Of a stretch of 64,000 bases of DNA, positions 18,401-25,564 are shown in pieces. The position numbers and the translations under genes are program-made. The stretch covers positions 30,599 to 94,598 of the forward strand of contig JAIMBD010000010.1 of NCBI GenBank assembly GCA_023511625.1, read 5' to 3'. The notes under the pieces are model-generated. The model ran no database searches and was not told the DNA's origin. It saw only the letters and a program-made list of their open reading frames with translations. Position 1 is the first letter of the stretch. Each line of letters opens with the position of its first letter. Source of the stretch: Bacillota bacterium. GTDB taxonomy: Bacteria; Bacillota; Sulfobacillia; Sulfobacillales; Sulfobacillaceae.

Positions 18401-19330
18401 TTGAGCAGACACCGTGTTGGGCGTGAGCGCCGACGGGCCGGCGAGCGCGAGTTGGGTGGGTGTCCCAGGGCTCACGGTGAGTTGGGCCGTCGCGGAAGTG
18501 ACCCCACTTGCGCTGGCTGTCAAGGTCTCAGTCCCCGCTGCTGTATCATTGACCGCGATGGAGGCTGTCGGGGACGAAGAGGACAGCGTCACCGAACTCG
18601 GCGTGAACGTGGCGGTTTGGGACGTGGAGGAGAAGGACACACTTAGCGAAGGCGAGGGGTATGCAAGATTTCCGTATTGGTCTACGGCGTATACGGTCTC
18701 CGTCACCGAATTACCGGCCGTGGTGCTGGATGAAGCCGGGTAGAGGACCAGCGCGCTCGGAGGTCCTGGGTTGACGATCACCGAGGAGTTACTTGGGACG
18801 GAGGTCCCGAGGGGATCCTCGGCGGAAAACCCCGTATATGGGCCCGCCTGGGTGGGATTGACTACCCCGCTCAGCGTGATTTGGAAGTTATAAACGGCTC
18901 CTGTGACGGTAGACGGGATGCTCCCCCACGAGAACTCGATGGCACTGCTCGTACTGAGCGCTATCGAGGTTCCATTAACGGTTCCTGACCCGCCGGTGGT
19001 ATTTCCCGTGCCAGGACTGTACGTCACTTGGCTGATTTGGGCATGGGATAGGTCATAACCTGCGGTTGGGGGGAAGACGATTTCGGCGAACTCCCCGGTG
19101 GACGGCGCATACGTGTAGTCTAGGGTCACGGTATAGTCTACGGATTGCCCCACGGTGTTGGACTGAGAGACCGGCTGCACCTGCACACTGGTCAGCTGGG
19201 TGGAACTTGCCGCTGCTGCAGGTACGGGTTCCCACAGCCCAAATGCCCACAGGAACACCGCCATCCCCGTCGCCAAGGACGCCAACCGTCTTAACCAGAC
19301 TGTGGACCTTTTGCGGGTTGCTTTAACCAT
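15476..19330 (-). CDS. Very large secreted protein: Ig-like domains, parallel beta-helix, C-terminal tandem W-rich modules
   Basis: 1284 residues. The start ATG 19330 was chosen for the GGAGG upstream and the signal peptide that follows (MVKATRKRSTVWLRRLASL then a hydrophobic core to PAAAA). Residues about 30-780 are strung from bacterial Ig-like (invasin/Big-type) repeats with recurrent AVDQYGN, LKDSYGN, LQDQYGN and IEDANGN strings. Then comes a right-handed beta-helix (VSPSGSDTGGNGTASAPFAT onwards) with many NN-x-V-x-N-N turns. The C-terminus holds two related modules (LQSGWNTLSFP and LQNGWNLVGP). No CWB2, LPXTG or SLH anchor is seen. It could be an adhesin or a surface polysaccharide-binding protein. 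Its start overlaps the stop of the RHH-like gene by 8 nt. Confidence 0.85.
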   Translation of the reverse strand: MVKATRKRSTVWLRRLASLATGMAVFLWAFGLWEPVPAAAASSTQLTSVQVQPVSQSNTVGQSVDYTVTLDYTYAPSTGEFAEIVFPPTAGYDLSHAQISQVTYSPGTGNTTGGSGTVNGTSIALSTSSAIEFSWGSIPSTVTGAVYNFQITLSGVVNPTQAGPYTGFSAEDPLGTSVPSNSSVIVNPGPPSALVLYPASSSTTAGNSVTETVYAVDQYGNLAYPSPSLSVSFSSTSQTATFTPSSVTLSSSSPTASIAVNDTAAGTETLTASASGVTSATAQLTVSPGTPTQLALAGPSALTPNTVSAQYYTVTLKDSYGNSAPAPSGGVTVALSGSAGTTFYSAASGGSANQVTAVTIPASSTSAQFWVESTTVGSDTITATASPYSKATKQITVGVAPVLSFSQTASQASASIAVQQRIPVYVSVPASNVQGETVALSAVTGNPSVTIGDFYATPAASTTIQSVYVAAGTTAAVYYADTQFTPPSGPITITGTAAGGTLTSNALSLTVTPANGAEVVVSFGPNGTSTPTVGTPDPITVALQDQYGNPVVASSGGVPVTVTVSPSSGLTLTQNGSPVSGSVTIPAGQSSVTLDATATLAQQYTVTVSAAGYGSGAPLTLTASSNPNAASQLALSAQLAANQNPLNPPTTYTVTITIEDANGNPEPDDSTVVALSSTTPGGVFEENGQVVTQIPVAGSAQVEYVQPPNVSGTTTLTATAAGLAQGQTTIANPVWVSPSGSDTGGNGTASAPFATITHALSVAAPGAVIALEAGTYHEAVTITQAVTLEGAPGTAPGQVILDATGQPNGIVIEGPGASGTTVAGLTVENAEKAGIVAMNTSNLTIADNVVQNNDQSYAASNPTLAPGPTGFTATNSAPCSPGNDCEALHLIGVTNSQITNNQVVNNLDGGIYLTDETGPTTGNTVEGNVVENNAVDCGITLASHSGTAPNGVSDNTVSDNQVTGNGGAGILLATPVPGGVVQDNVVENNVVEGNESGGIVLHTHAPGSVVDGNQLIGNTISGNGTDPQAGVPGNEGIGISILGGTPSQLGATITNTTITDGTIASEYYGVYQFNTSNTAVSQVSYQAVTVPSYPGPVPPSQQVVRTLQSGWNTLSFPYVLSKASQTALANLLASLNAPTYQYFNGGWQQVTTANVYQVLSTPMTGLYVDLPEGSAPQSVTLTPTSAQMPPPTVSLQNGWNLVGPSSLAGSESDLTFLAALDNLPSSAEIAMITDPNGTGNAVANPLHTLQSMPVSDGYAYWVYGENLPPNAVLVGEIGTGNASP

Positions 19331-19529
19331 CCGAGCCTCCTTCCACCTCTCTAGATACGCGTGCCAGGTCGTGCTCCAGCCGCTCGAGGTACGCCTCCAG
19401 CGCGGCAATGATAATGGACTGCTGCGACTGGCCCAAGGAGCGACTTGCCGACACCAACCGCTGTTTTAAGGTTGTTGGCGTCCGGATTTGGAAGGCCGAC
19501 CAGCCGATCGGCTCCCACTTCCTGGGCAT
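19323..19529 (-). CDS. Small ribbon-helix-helix-like protein coupled to the large surface-protein gene
   Basis: 68 residues with ATG 19529 preceded by GAAAGGAGGG. Residues about 17-53 (RTPTTLKQRLVSASRSLGQS then QQSIIIAALEAYLERLEHD) fit the ribbon-helix-helix pattern: a short polar strand, helix, a turn and a second helix with regular hydrophobic spacing. Such proteins are usually dimeric DNA-binding repressors. The gene's TAA lies 8 nt inside the next gene, so the two are cotranslated, which suggests the small protein autoregulates the surface-protein operon or is needed at matching levels. The family call comes from pattern only; no close relative is recognised. Confidence 0.6.
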   Translation of the reverse strand: MPRKWEPIGWSAFQIRTPTTLKQRLVSASRSLGQSQQSIIIAALEAYLERLEHDLARVSREVEGGSDG

Positions 19530-19722
19530 GCCTCCCTCCTTTCGGGTGTCGCCATCCCATCACGGGAGTGGTCTGGGGCTGCAGGGGGAACCGCAACTCG
19601 GTAGAATCGCCACCTCCTTTGCATCCGGCAATGCCTCCGAGAGAGATATCTGGAGGCATTTTCGGAAGATGTGGAAGGGATGTACCAACCATAGTTTCGG
19701 GATTCCTCTCGGTACCTGTCAA
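19530..19722 (-). promoter_or_regulatory. Structured 5' leader and possible -35 of the RHH/surface-protein operon
   Basis: On the minus strand a TTGACA occurs at 19722-19717, with no convincing -10 at 17 nt. Downstream, the leader contains a perfect 9-bp inverted repeat AATGCCTCC/GGAGGCATT (plus-strand 19630-19638 and 19652-19660) with a 13-nt loop; one arm carries GGAGG, a ribosome-site-like string. The leader is about 190 nt long and free of convincing ORFs. It could be an RNA switch or an operator for the RHH protein; no known riboswitch class was recognised. Confidence 0.35.
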
Positions 19723-20377
19723 TAGCGATTCTTTCGACATTTTGTTGCAACAATGGACGACCTAGGTTGATATCAATTGGGTGGTAAAGAATGATTGAAA
19801 CGGAAGGCCGTTTGTTTTGAGCCAAAGTGACAGAAATATACTGAGGTTTAGTTGTATTTTTGCAACTAATTTTTGGTCTTAGGGTTCTCGTTTAGCAGCT
19901 GAAGTTGCCTATTATACCTGTGGGGCTGTTATAGGGAGGGACCGTTTCTTGGATGAACCGCCAAGAGAGCGGGTGGTGGGCTGCTTCTACTTTGCCGGAT
20001 GGGATGGACAGCCACAGTGTGAGCTGCTGTGCTAGGTTTCAATGGAGTGACTCAAAAGAGACCCCTCCTGAGGGGAAGGAAGCCGTGGCGTGTGGAGGTA
20101 GCTTCGCGGTTTTTCATCGCGGGAACGGAGGCGGGTCTTCGCGAACCGCTCGCCCATGATGCCGGTTGCTCGATAACACGGCGCTGAACCTTTTCCCCTT
20201 TTTACTTAATCTGTAAAGCGTCGCCGTAGAGCACGGTTGCCAGATTGCCGCAGCTCTCCGTCGGCCCCGACCGGCAATGCTCTCGGGGGCATTCTGGCGG
20301 TATCTCCGATGGCCCTTTAGGGGATCGTCGACTGTCCCGATGGCACACCTCTGGCAGCAGCGGCCACCATCTCGGCC
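19723..20377. other. Gene-free stretch, AT-rich at 19.72-19.93 kb
   Basis: About 650 nt without a credible gene. Between 19720 and 19930 the base composition falls well below the surrounding GC level, which is unusual for this window and may mark imported DNA or a promoter region for the divergent genes. A small CCCCTCCTGAGGGG hairpin lies at about 20060. From 20250 on, weak remnants of the 5' end of the plus-strand pseudogene may be present. Confidence 0.5.
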
Positions 20378-22179
20378 TTGAGCGCGGGGCAGGTGGTGGG
20401 CTCTCTTAATTTTCAGTCTCCCGAAGGCGCCTTTGGCGGATCCGGCTTGACTCCTCAACCCTTGGTCCCAGGGGCCAGCCGAGACCCGCTGACCTTTGAC
20501 GCGAACGTGGATGGGACGACGGTTCCGGCTACCGTTACCGGTTCCTACTCGGTGCTGGCTTCGAATGGGACGAGCAGTACCGTAAGCGTCCCCGTTCTGT
20601 GGGCTCCGGGGGAGGTCATCAAGGGGCTTACCCTGACGCTGCAGTTGGCTCGTCCGAGCACCGGATTGACGGTGAAAAGTCCTCCGGGACTCCCCGGGGC
20701 CAAGGTCGGCCAGTCGTACACCTTCTCCTTTGCGGCCTTAGGGGGCTTGTCGCCTTACACCTGGTCGGCCACAAGTTCCCCGCCGCCGGGCTTGTCGCTG
20801 AAGCCGGACGGCACCCTCAGCGGTATCCCCTTCGCGATCCGGCCCCTTTTTCTTCACGGTGGGTGCCCGACGCCGCCTGCATCACCGCCTCGGAAACGGC
20901 GGCCATAGACGTAAGCCCTCAAAAACGTTCCGCCGCCGCTAGCGCTGGCGGAGGCCTCCGCGACGACGCCGAGCACGCCCGTAACCGTTTCGCTGTCGTC
21001 GCCGCACGGACCGACAGTCATCGGATCGGCTCGGCCGGCGGAGGAACCGGGACGCTGGCGGTGGCAGTGGAGACGAGCAATCCCACCGGAGTCCCCTGGG
21101 CCGCTGCGGAGTCCGGTTTTGATGTCAGCCTTGCGCCTGCAAGTTCGTTTACTGCAGTGACCTTCGCCTTCTGTACGCTCAATGGAGCAACTGCGGTGAA
21201 TTGGCTCGAGGGGGCTGCCTGGCTGCGAGTGTCAAACCAAACGTTTGATGCCGCATTGGGATGCGTTGACGTCACGCTGTCCAGTTCGAGCTCCCTCGCT
21301 GGCTCAGCTGACCGGCACGCCCTTCGCGGCCGTCAACGCCCCGGCCATCACCACGAACGCCCTGCCGGAGGAAACGGTGGGCCAGCCTTATTCGGCCACC
21401 CTGAGCGCAACCGGCGGGTAGTCGCCCTATACCTAGTCAGTGACCTCCGGGAGCTTGCCGCCTGGCTTGGTCTTAAGCCCGCAGGGGAGTCTTAGCGGCA
21501 CGCTCACGCAATCGGGCACCTTCTCCTTCAGCCTGGGAGTGACGGATGAAAACGGCTTGACTCAAAGAGTACCGGTATCAACAGGGCCTGACCCGTACCT
21601 CCACGATGTTTGTCTCCAACGGGGCGAGCATAGTCGACGCGCTGTCGGCCGGTCCGACACTCTTTCAAGAAGCGGCTCCCCTAATCTTGGTCAACACCGG
21701 GCAGTCCTCGCTGCCCAGTGCCGCGCTCGAAGCCATGGCCGCGGTTCCCATTCAACGCGTGGTCATCGTGGGAGGCCCCGCGGCGGTCAGCCCAGCCCCT
21801 GCAAGCGACGCTGGCGCAGGCCTTGCCCAAGTCCGTGGTGGTCCGCTACTGAGGAAAGACGCGCAATCAAATGGCGGCCCTGTTTGATGCGGCCTACTTC
21901 GGCAAAACGCCTGGCGGGGGCCGTCATCTCCGCCGACGGAAGTGGTGGGGGCTCCTTCGTCGACGCCTTGTCGGCGGCCCCGCAGGCCGCAACCGCAGGG
22001 GTACCGGTGCTGCGCACCAACCCCACCGCCCTTTTGCCCAGCACGGTGAGGTATTTGGCTGGGATGGCGCCATCCCAGCCGATCTGGGTCATGGGGGTCC
22101 GGTGGCGCTGGCCGACTCGGTGCTGTCGACCTTGGCCGGTCCGGCCCAAAAGCCGGCGGGAACGCGGGGCGCACGGTAG
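20378..22179 (+). pseudogene. Decayed CWB2/Ig-like surface protein gene
   Basis: Similarity to the intact minus-strand protein (12278-15352) runs colinearly but jumps between frames. At 20378-20830 FGGSGLTPQPLVPGA and PGLPGAKVGQSYTFSFAALG match its N-terminal and first Ig repeat. At 21060-21300 VSLAPASSFTAVTFAFCTLN matches VSLAPNSSFTTVTIQFCNLN. At 21360-21560 an Ig repeat is broken by two in-frame TAG codons (21419 and 21434, the second where PYTW would have Trp). At 21606-21800 FVSNGASIVDALSAGP and VVIVGGPAAV match a CWB2 repeat, and at 21920-22100 ADGSGGGSFVDALSAAP and PIWVMG match the last CWB2. At least four frameshifts and two nonsense codons make it non-functional. It is a diverged paralogue rather than a fresh duplicate. 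Confidence 0.85.
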
Positions 22180-22194
22180 GATCGGCGGTTCTGG

Positions 22195-22229
22195 GACCGG
22201 GGTGCTGGGATGCCCCCCGGTCTATTTTT
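22195..22229 (+). terminator. Terminator after the pseudogene
   Basis: GACCGGGG (22195-22202) pairs with CCCCGGTC (22214-22221), followed by TATTTTT. A classical stem plus U tract, still intact although the gene in front has decayed. Confidence 0.75.
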
Positions 22230-22512
22230 CGCGAGAACGGAGGGTCCGGAGCGTGGGCTGATGGGGCTGCTCGAGGGCCTTCCCGGCTGAGGCGGAAGGC
22301 GGGAAGGCGATAGGCTTGTCGGACAGGGGGCCCAAGGAGACTACGCTGTTTGGTCTCGCAAGTCCCGCAATCCCGACCGTCAAACGGTCGGGTGCACTTG
22401 GGTTTGTGCGGGCCTCCCTGGGGCCGGGCGCAGTAGTTCGACGAACGCCGGTATATGCGGCCCGATGGGGTGCGGCGTCAACGCGCCGAGGGGAGAACTT
22501 CGCCATGCCACG
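22230..22512. other. Intergenic stretch with a perfect small dyad
   Basis: No gene is seen. CCCGACCGT (22372-22380) and ACGGTCGGG (22384-22392) form a perfect 9-bp dyad with a CAA spacer; no U tract follows on either strand. It lies about 120 nt past the stop of the minus-strand XRE gene and could serve as its transcript end or as a protein site. Confidence 0.4.
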
Positions 22513-22956
22513 CTACTTCGGGGCCGAACGCGGCGGCTCGGGGGAAGGGCGCTTCCGGGCGTCTGCCCCATGTTGGGCGCGGCGCCGAAGGCGGGCCAAT
22601 TTCACCTGAATCAAAGCGCCGATATCCTCCCAGTCTTCGGGCGCAAACAGCGCCAGGGCCATGGCCCAGTCGGAGGGGTTCAGACCGTAGGGTACGGGGG
22701 GCTCGTGCGCTTGGCCGTCGGGGTCGGTGTACCCGGCGGCGGCCAGGACTTGACCGGCTTCGACGCCTAGGATGTGGGAAAGTCGCCGCAAGCGGTCAGG
22801 TCCGGGTGGTCGGCGGGTTCCCCTCTCAAGGCGGGAGAGGTAAGACGGACTCATGCCGGCGGCCTTGGCCACTGCCGCAAGCGACATCCCCCGGCGGCGG
22901 CGCAGCGCCCGCAGGTAACTGCCCAGGCGAAGCCTGGCCTCGGCGTCGGTGTTCAT
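22513..22956 (-). CDS. XRE-family transcriptional regulator
   Basis: 147 residues from ATG 22956. The N-terminal HTH is clear: LRLGSYLRALRRRRGMSLAA then AAGMSPSYLSRLERGTRRPP (recognition helix SPSYLSRLERG) and LSHILGVEAGQVLAAAGY, like SinR/ClgR-type XRE regulators. The C-terminal half contains a helical segment (LNPSDWAMALALFAPEDWED) ending in a basic tail, probably for oligomerisation. It is divergent from a second small XRE gene, with three related dyads between them, so mutual or autoregulation is likely. The upstream site is only GAAGG, so the start is moderately certain. Confidence 0.8.
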   Translation of the reverse strand: MNTDAEARLRLGSYLRALRRRRGMSLAAVAKAAGMSPSYLSRLERGTRRPPGPDRLRRLSHILGVEAGQVLAAAGYTDPDGQAHEPPVPYGLNPSDWAMALALFAPEDWEDIGALIQVKLARLRRRAQHGADARKRPSPEPPRSAPK

Positions 22957-22977
22957 GCCTTCATGGTACCGGTTCGG

Positions 22978-23049
22978 TTGCCTATAGGCAATTTTTGTGG
23001 GCAATTTGCCAGAAGGATATAAAGTCGGTATGATCATGCCAAATGGGCA
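22978..23049. promoter_or_regulatory. Divergent promoter region with three TTGCC-type operators
   Basis: Three dyads share the core TTGCC/GGCAA or TGCC/GGCA: TTGCCTATAGGCAA (22978-22991, perfect), GGCAATTTGCC (23000-23010, perfect) and TGCCAAATGGGCA (23037-23049). A plus-strand promoter TTGTGG (22995) - 17 nt - TATAAA (23018) places the middle dyad between -35 and -10 and the third just after the start, a repressor arrangement. The TATAGG within the first dyad is a possible minus-strand -10. Confidence 0.7.
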
Positions 23050-23064
23050 AAAGGTGACGGAGCC

Positions 23065-23277
23065 ATGCCGATGTTGAGGGTCAACATTTCTGCCTTCAAA
23101 CGGTTGATGCAAGAGCGGGGCTGGAACGAGCGGGACCTGGCGGCGCACATGGGGTTGGCGCCGTCGTACGTCAACCGCGTGCTGAATCAAAAGCGTCAAC
23201 CGGGGGGCAAATTCATGGCGGGGGCCCTGGCCTTGGGGCTTCGGGTGGAGGAGGCGTTCATCGTCGAGGAGGAATAG
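23065..23277 (+). CDS. Small XRE/Cro-type DNA-binding protein
   Basis: 70 residues, essentially one helix-turn-helix: FKRLMQERGWNERDLAAHMG then APSYVNRVLNQKRQPGGKFM. The ATG at 23065 follows AAAGGTGACGGAG; ATG 23071 is an alternative. It is divergent from the larger XRE regulator and transcribed from a promoter overlapped by the shared operators. The pair resembles a phage-like CI/Cro switch or a host regulator with its antagonist, but no phage genes flank it. It is followed by a 117-nt gap to hemA. Whether it controls the haem operon is unknown. Confidence 0.75.
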   Translation: MPMLRVNISAFKRLMQERGWNERDLAAHMGLAPSYVNRVLNQKRQPGGKFMAGALALGLRVEEAFIVEEE

Positions 23278-23394
23278 CTCGGCCGTTCGGGGTCGCCTAG
23301 CTCCAAGGGACCATTTTCGGGCGGCATTTGGGCGCCGTTTCCCGGACGTGATATCATGGGGCCAAGAGCGGGATAGGCGACGCGAGGTGAGAGC

Positions 23395-24711
23395 GTGCAG
23401 TTCCAAGTGGTGGGGGTGAGCCATCACACCGCGGAGGTGTCCTTGCGCGAGCGGTTGAGCCTCGGCCGAGACCAAGTGGAGGCGGCCTTGGCGGCTTGGC
23501 AGGCGGCCTTTCCGGATACGCCGTTGGTGCTGGTGTCCACGTGTAACCGCACCGAATGGTACACGCTGGCCGAACTGGACCTCGAAGCGATAAAGGCCGC
23601 GTGGTACTCGGCGGCCGGTATCCCTCCCGAGCCGGCTACGGCAGTCGACCGGGCGCTCTACCATTTTCGTGGGGAAGCGGCGGCGCGCCACCTGTTTCGG
23701 GTGGCGGCGGGACTCGACTCCATGGTCCTGGGCGAATCCGAGATCTTGGGCCAGGTCAAAGAGGCATGGCTTCTGGCCCAGGCCCGGATGCCGCTCGGCC
23801 CGTTAAACCGCCTGTTCGGCGCGGCGGTGCGGCTCGGCAAGCGCGCCCGGCACGAGACCGGCATCGGGCGCAACGCCTTGTCCTGGGGACATGCCCTGGT
23901 GGAACTGGCCGAGCGGGTGCTCGGCCCCTTGCGCGGGCGCCGGGCGCTTGTCGTCGGGGCCGGGCAGATGGCGGAGTTGGCGGGACGCCATCTCAAGGCG
24001 GCCGGAGTGGGACAGATTACGGTCGTCAACCGGACCCCGCAACGAGGGGCCCGATTGGCCGAGGCTTTGGGCGGGCGGACGGCGGCGTGGGAGGCCTTGC
24101 CTCAGGAACTCTTTGCCCACGAGGTGGTGGTGGCGGCCACAGCCGCGCCCGAGCCCGTGATCACGCGCAGCGGATTGCGCCCGCCACGCGCAGGCGGCCA
24201 TCGCTTCTGGTTTGACTTGGGCGTGCCGCGCAACATCGAGGCGGGCATCGAGACGGCTGTGCCCGGTCTCTTTCTCTATCACCTGGACGACGTGCAGGGG
24301 GTGGTGGAAGCCAATCGCCGCCAGCGCGAACGCGAGGCCGAGCGGGTGGAGGACATGATCGACGAGGCTTTAGCCGCCTTGCGGGAGGAACTCGGGGCGG
24401 CCGAGGCCGGCCCGGTGATTCGCCTGTTGCGCCAGAAGGCGGAGCGCATTCGCCAAGAGGAGCTGGCACGGGCCTTTGCCAAACTGCCTGACCTGACTGC
24501 CGAGCAACGGGCCGTGGTCGACCAGGCGACACGGCTTATCTTGAACAAGTTTTTGAACGACGCGATGGTCAGCATGCGCGAATGGGGCGGGGACGGCGCC
24601 AAACTGCCGTACCTGGAGGCGGTGCGCGAACTGTTTCGGCTGACCGAGGGGTTGGCCGGCGACACCGGGCGCGGCGCGGCACCGGTGCCGCTCCCCCAAG
24701 CCGAGGGGTAA
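23395..24711 (+). CDS. hemA: Glutamyl-tRNA reductase
   Basis: 438 residues. The start GTG 23395 has GAGGTGAG upstream. The N-terminal catalytic domain has VVGVSHHTAEVSLRERL and the nucleophile Cys in VSTCNRTEWY; then SMVLGESEILGQVKEAW and the NADPH-binding part LVVGAGQMAELAGRHL; the C-terminal dimerisation helix is present. It reduces Glu-tRNA to glutamate-1-semialdehyde, the first step of the C5 haem pathway. It opens a hemA-hemX-hemC-hemD-hemB operon, the Bacillus-type order. The hemL partner is not in this window. Confidence 0.95.
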   Translation: MQFQVVGVSHHTAEVSLRERLSLGRDQVEAALAAWQAAFPDTPLVLVSTCNRTEWYTLAELDLEAIKAAWYSAAGIPPEPATAVDRALYHFRGEAAARHLFRVAAGLDSMVLGESEILGQVKEAWLLAQARMPLGPLNRLFGAAVRLGKRARHETGIGRNALSWGHALVELAERVLGPLRGRRALVVGAGQMAELAGRHLKAAGVGQITVVNRTPQRGARLAEALGGRTAAWEALPQELFAHEVVVAATAAPEPVITRSGLRPPRAGGHRFWFDLGVPRNIEAGIETAVPGLFLYHLDDVQGVVEANRRQREREAERVEDMIDEALAALREELGAAEAGPVIRLLRQKAERIRQEELARAFAKLPDLTAEQRAVVDQATRLILNKFLNDAMVSMREWGGDGAKLPYLEAVRELFRLTEGLAGDTGRGAAPVPLPQAEG

Positions 24712-24721
24712 CCCCGCCGCC

Positions 24722-25528
24722 GTGGCCGGCGGACTTCTGGCGCTGACCGGCTTTGCCTACGGCGTGGCGGCCTTTTGGGCCGTCGCGGCGTTCTACGACC
24801 TAAGACGCCAGCAGTGGGCCTGGTGGAGCGCCGGCGTGGGGTGGTTGGCGCAGACGGGGTGGCTGGCGTGGTCGGCGTACACCTTGGGGGGCGCGGCGTG
24901 GTTCAGCCTCGACCGGTGGCTTGGGCTCGTGGATTGGATCAGCGTGGGCGCCTTTTTGGGAGTGTCGCGCCAACGCGGGTGGGAGACCGCGCTCGGGTTT
25001 CTCTTGCCGGTAATCTTTGCCCTGTGGTGGGTAGGGATTCTGCTGTCTCCAGTCCAAAGCCGCCCCGATGTGTTGGGGGCGCTGTTGTGGATTCACGTCG
25101 GCCTCGCCGCCCTGGCCTACGTGGCGCTGTTGCTCTCGGCCCTGGTGGCTACCATGTACACCGAGAAGGAGCGGGAGCTGCGGCGCCGGCACGTGCGCCT
25201 CTTTTACTATCGGTTGCCTGACCTTGAGGCCATGGACCGGTTGTCGGCGCGGCTGGTGGCCGTCGGCGTGCTGTTGTTGGGCGTGGCCATCGTCACAGGT
25301 GCGCTCTGGGCCAAGGTGGTGGCCGGTCGGTACTGGAACTGGAGCCCCAAAGAGGTGTGGACGGCGGCCAGCTGGGCGACGTACGCCGCGTACTTGGTGG
25401 CGCGCTGGCGGTGGGGGTGGCGGGGCCACGCCTCGGCGGTGTGGGCCATGGCGGCGTTTTTGTTGGTGGTGGTCAACCTGTTTGTGATCAACGCCGTGTT
25501 CCCCGGCTTCCATGCGGTGACGTATTAG
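24722..25528 (+). CDS. hemX: HemX/CcsA-type cytochrome assembly membrane protein
   Basis: 268 residues with about eight hydrophobic helices. The GTG at 24722 is 10 nt after hemA. The segment YWNWSPKEVWTAASWATYAA is the tryptophan-rich motif of the cytochrome c assembly / CcsA family, with nearby conserved His residues (LLWIHVGLAALAY; GHASAVW) that ligate haem in CcsA. HemX of Bacillus occupies the same operon position and is thought to control HemA abundance. It may serve haem handling or the c-type cytochrome pathway; no CcsB/ResB is adjacent here. The symbol follows operon position rather than proven function. Confidence 0.8.
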   Translation: MAGGLLALTGFAYGVAAFWAVAAFYDLRRQQWAWWSAGVGWLAQTGWLAWSAYTLGGAAWFSLDRWLGLVDWISVGAFLGVSRQRGWETALGFLLPVIFALWWVGILLSPVQSRPDVLGALLWIHVGLAALAYVALLLSALVATMYTEKERELRRRHVRLFYYRLPDLEAMDRLSARLVAVGVLLLGVAIVTGALWAKVVAGRYWNWSPKEVWTAASWATYAAYLVARWRWGWRGHASAVWAMAAFLLVVVNLFVINAVFPGFHAVTY

Positions 25529-25564
25529 GAGGCCACGAAAAAGGCGGGGCGAAAGGAGAGCACG

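Noticed and set aside
19530..19722. Possible c-di-GMP-I riboswitch because of a GATGCAAAGGAGG-like string
   Set aside because: The expected GAAA-capped helix and the conserved 3' receptor region are not present; kept only as an unclassified structured leader.
22958..23065. Prophage immunity region
   Set aside because: The divergent XRE pair with three operators resembles one, but no integrase, excisionase, replication or structural phage genes occur on either side.
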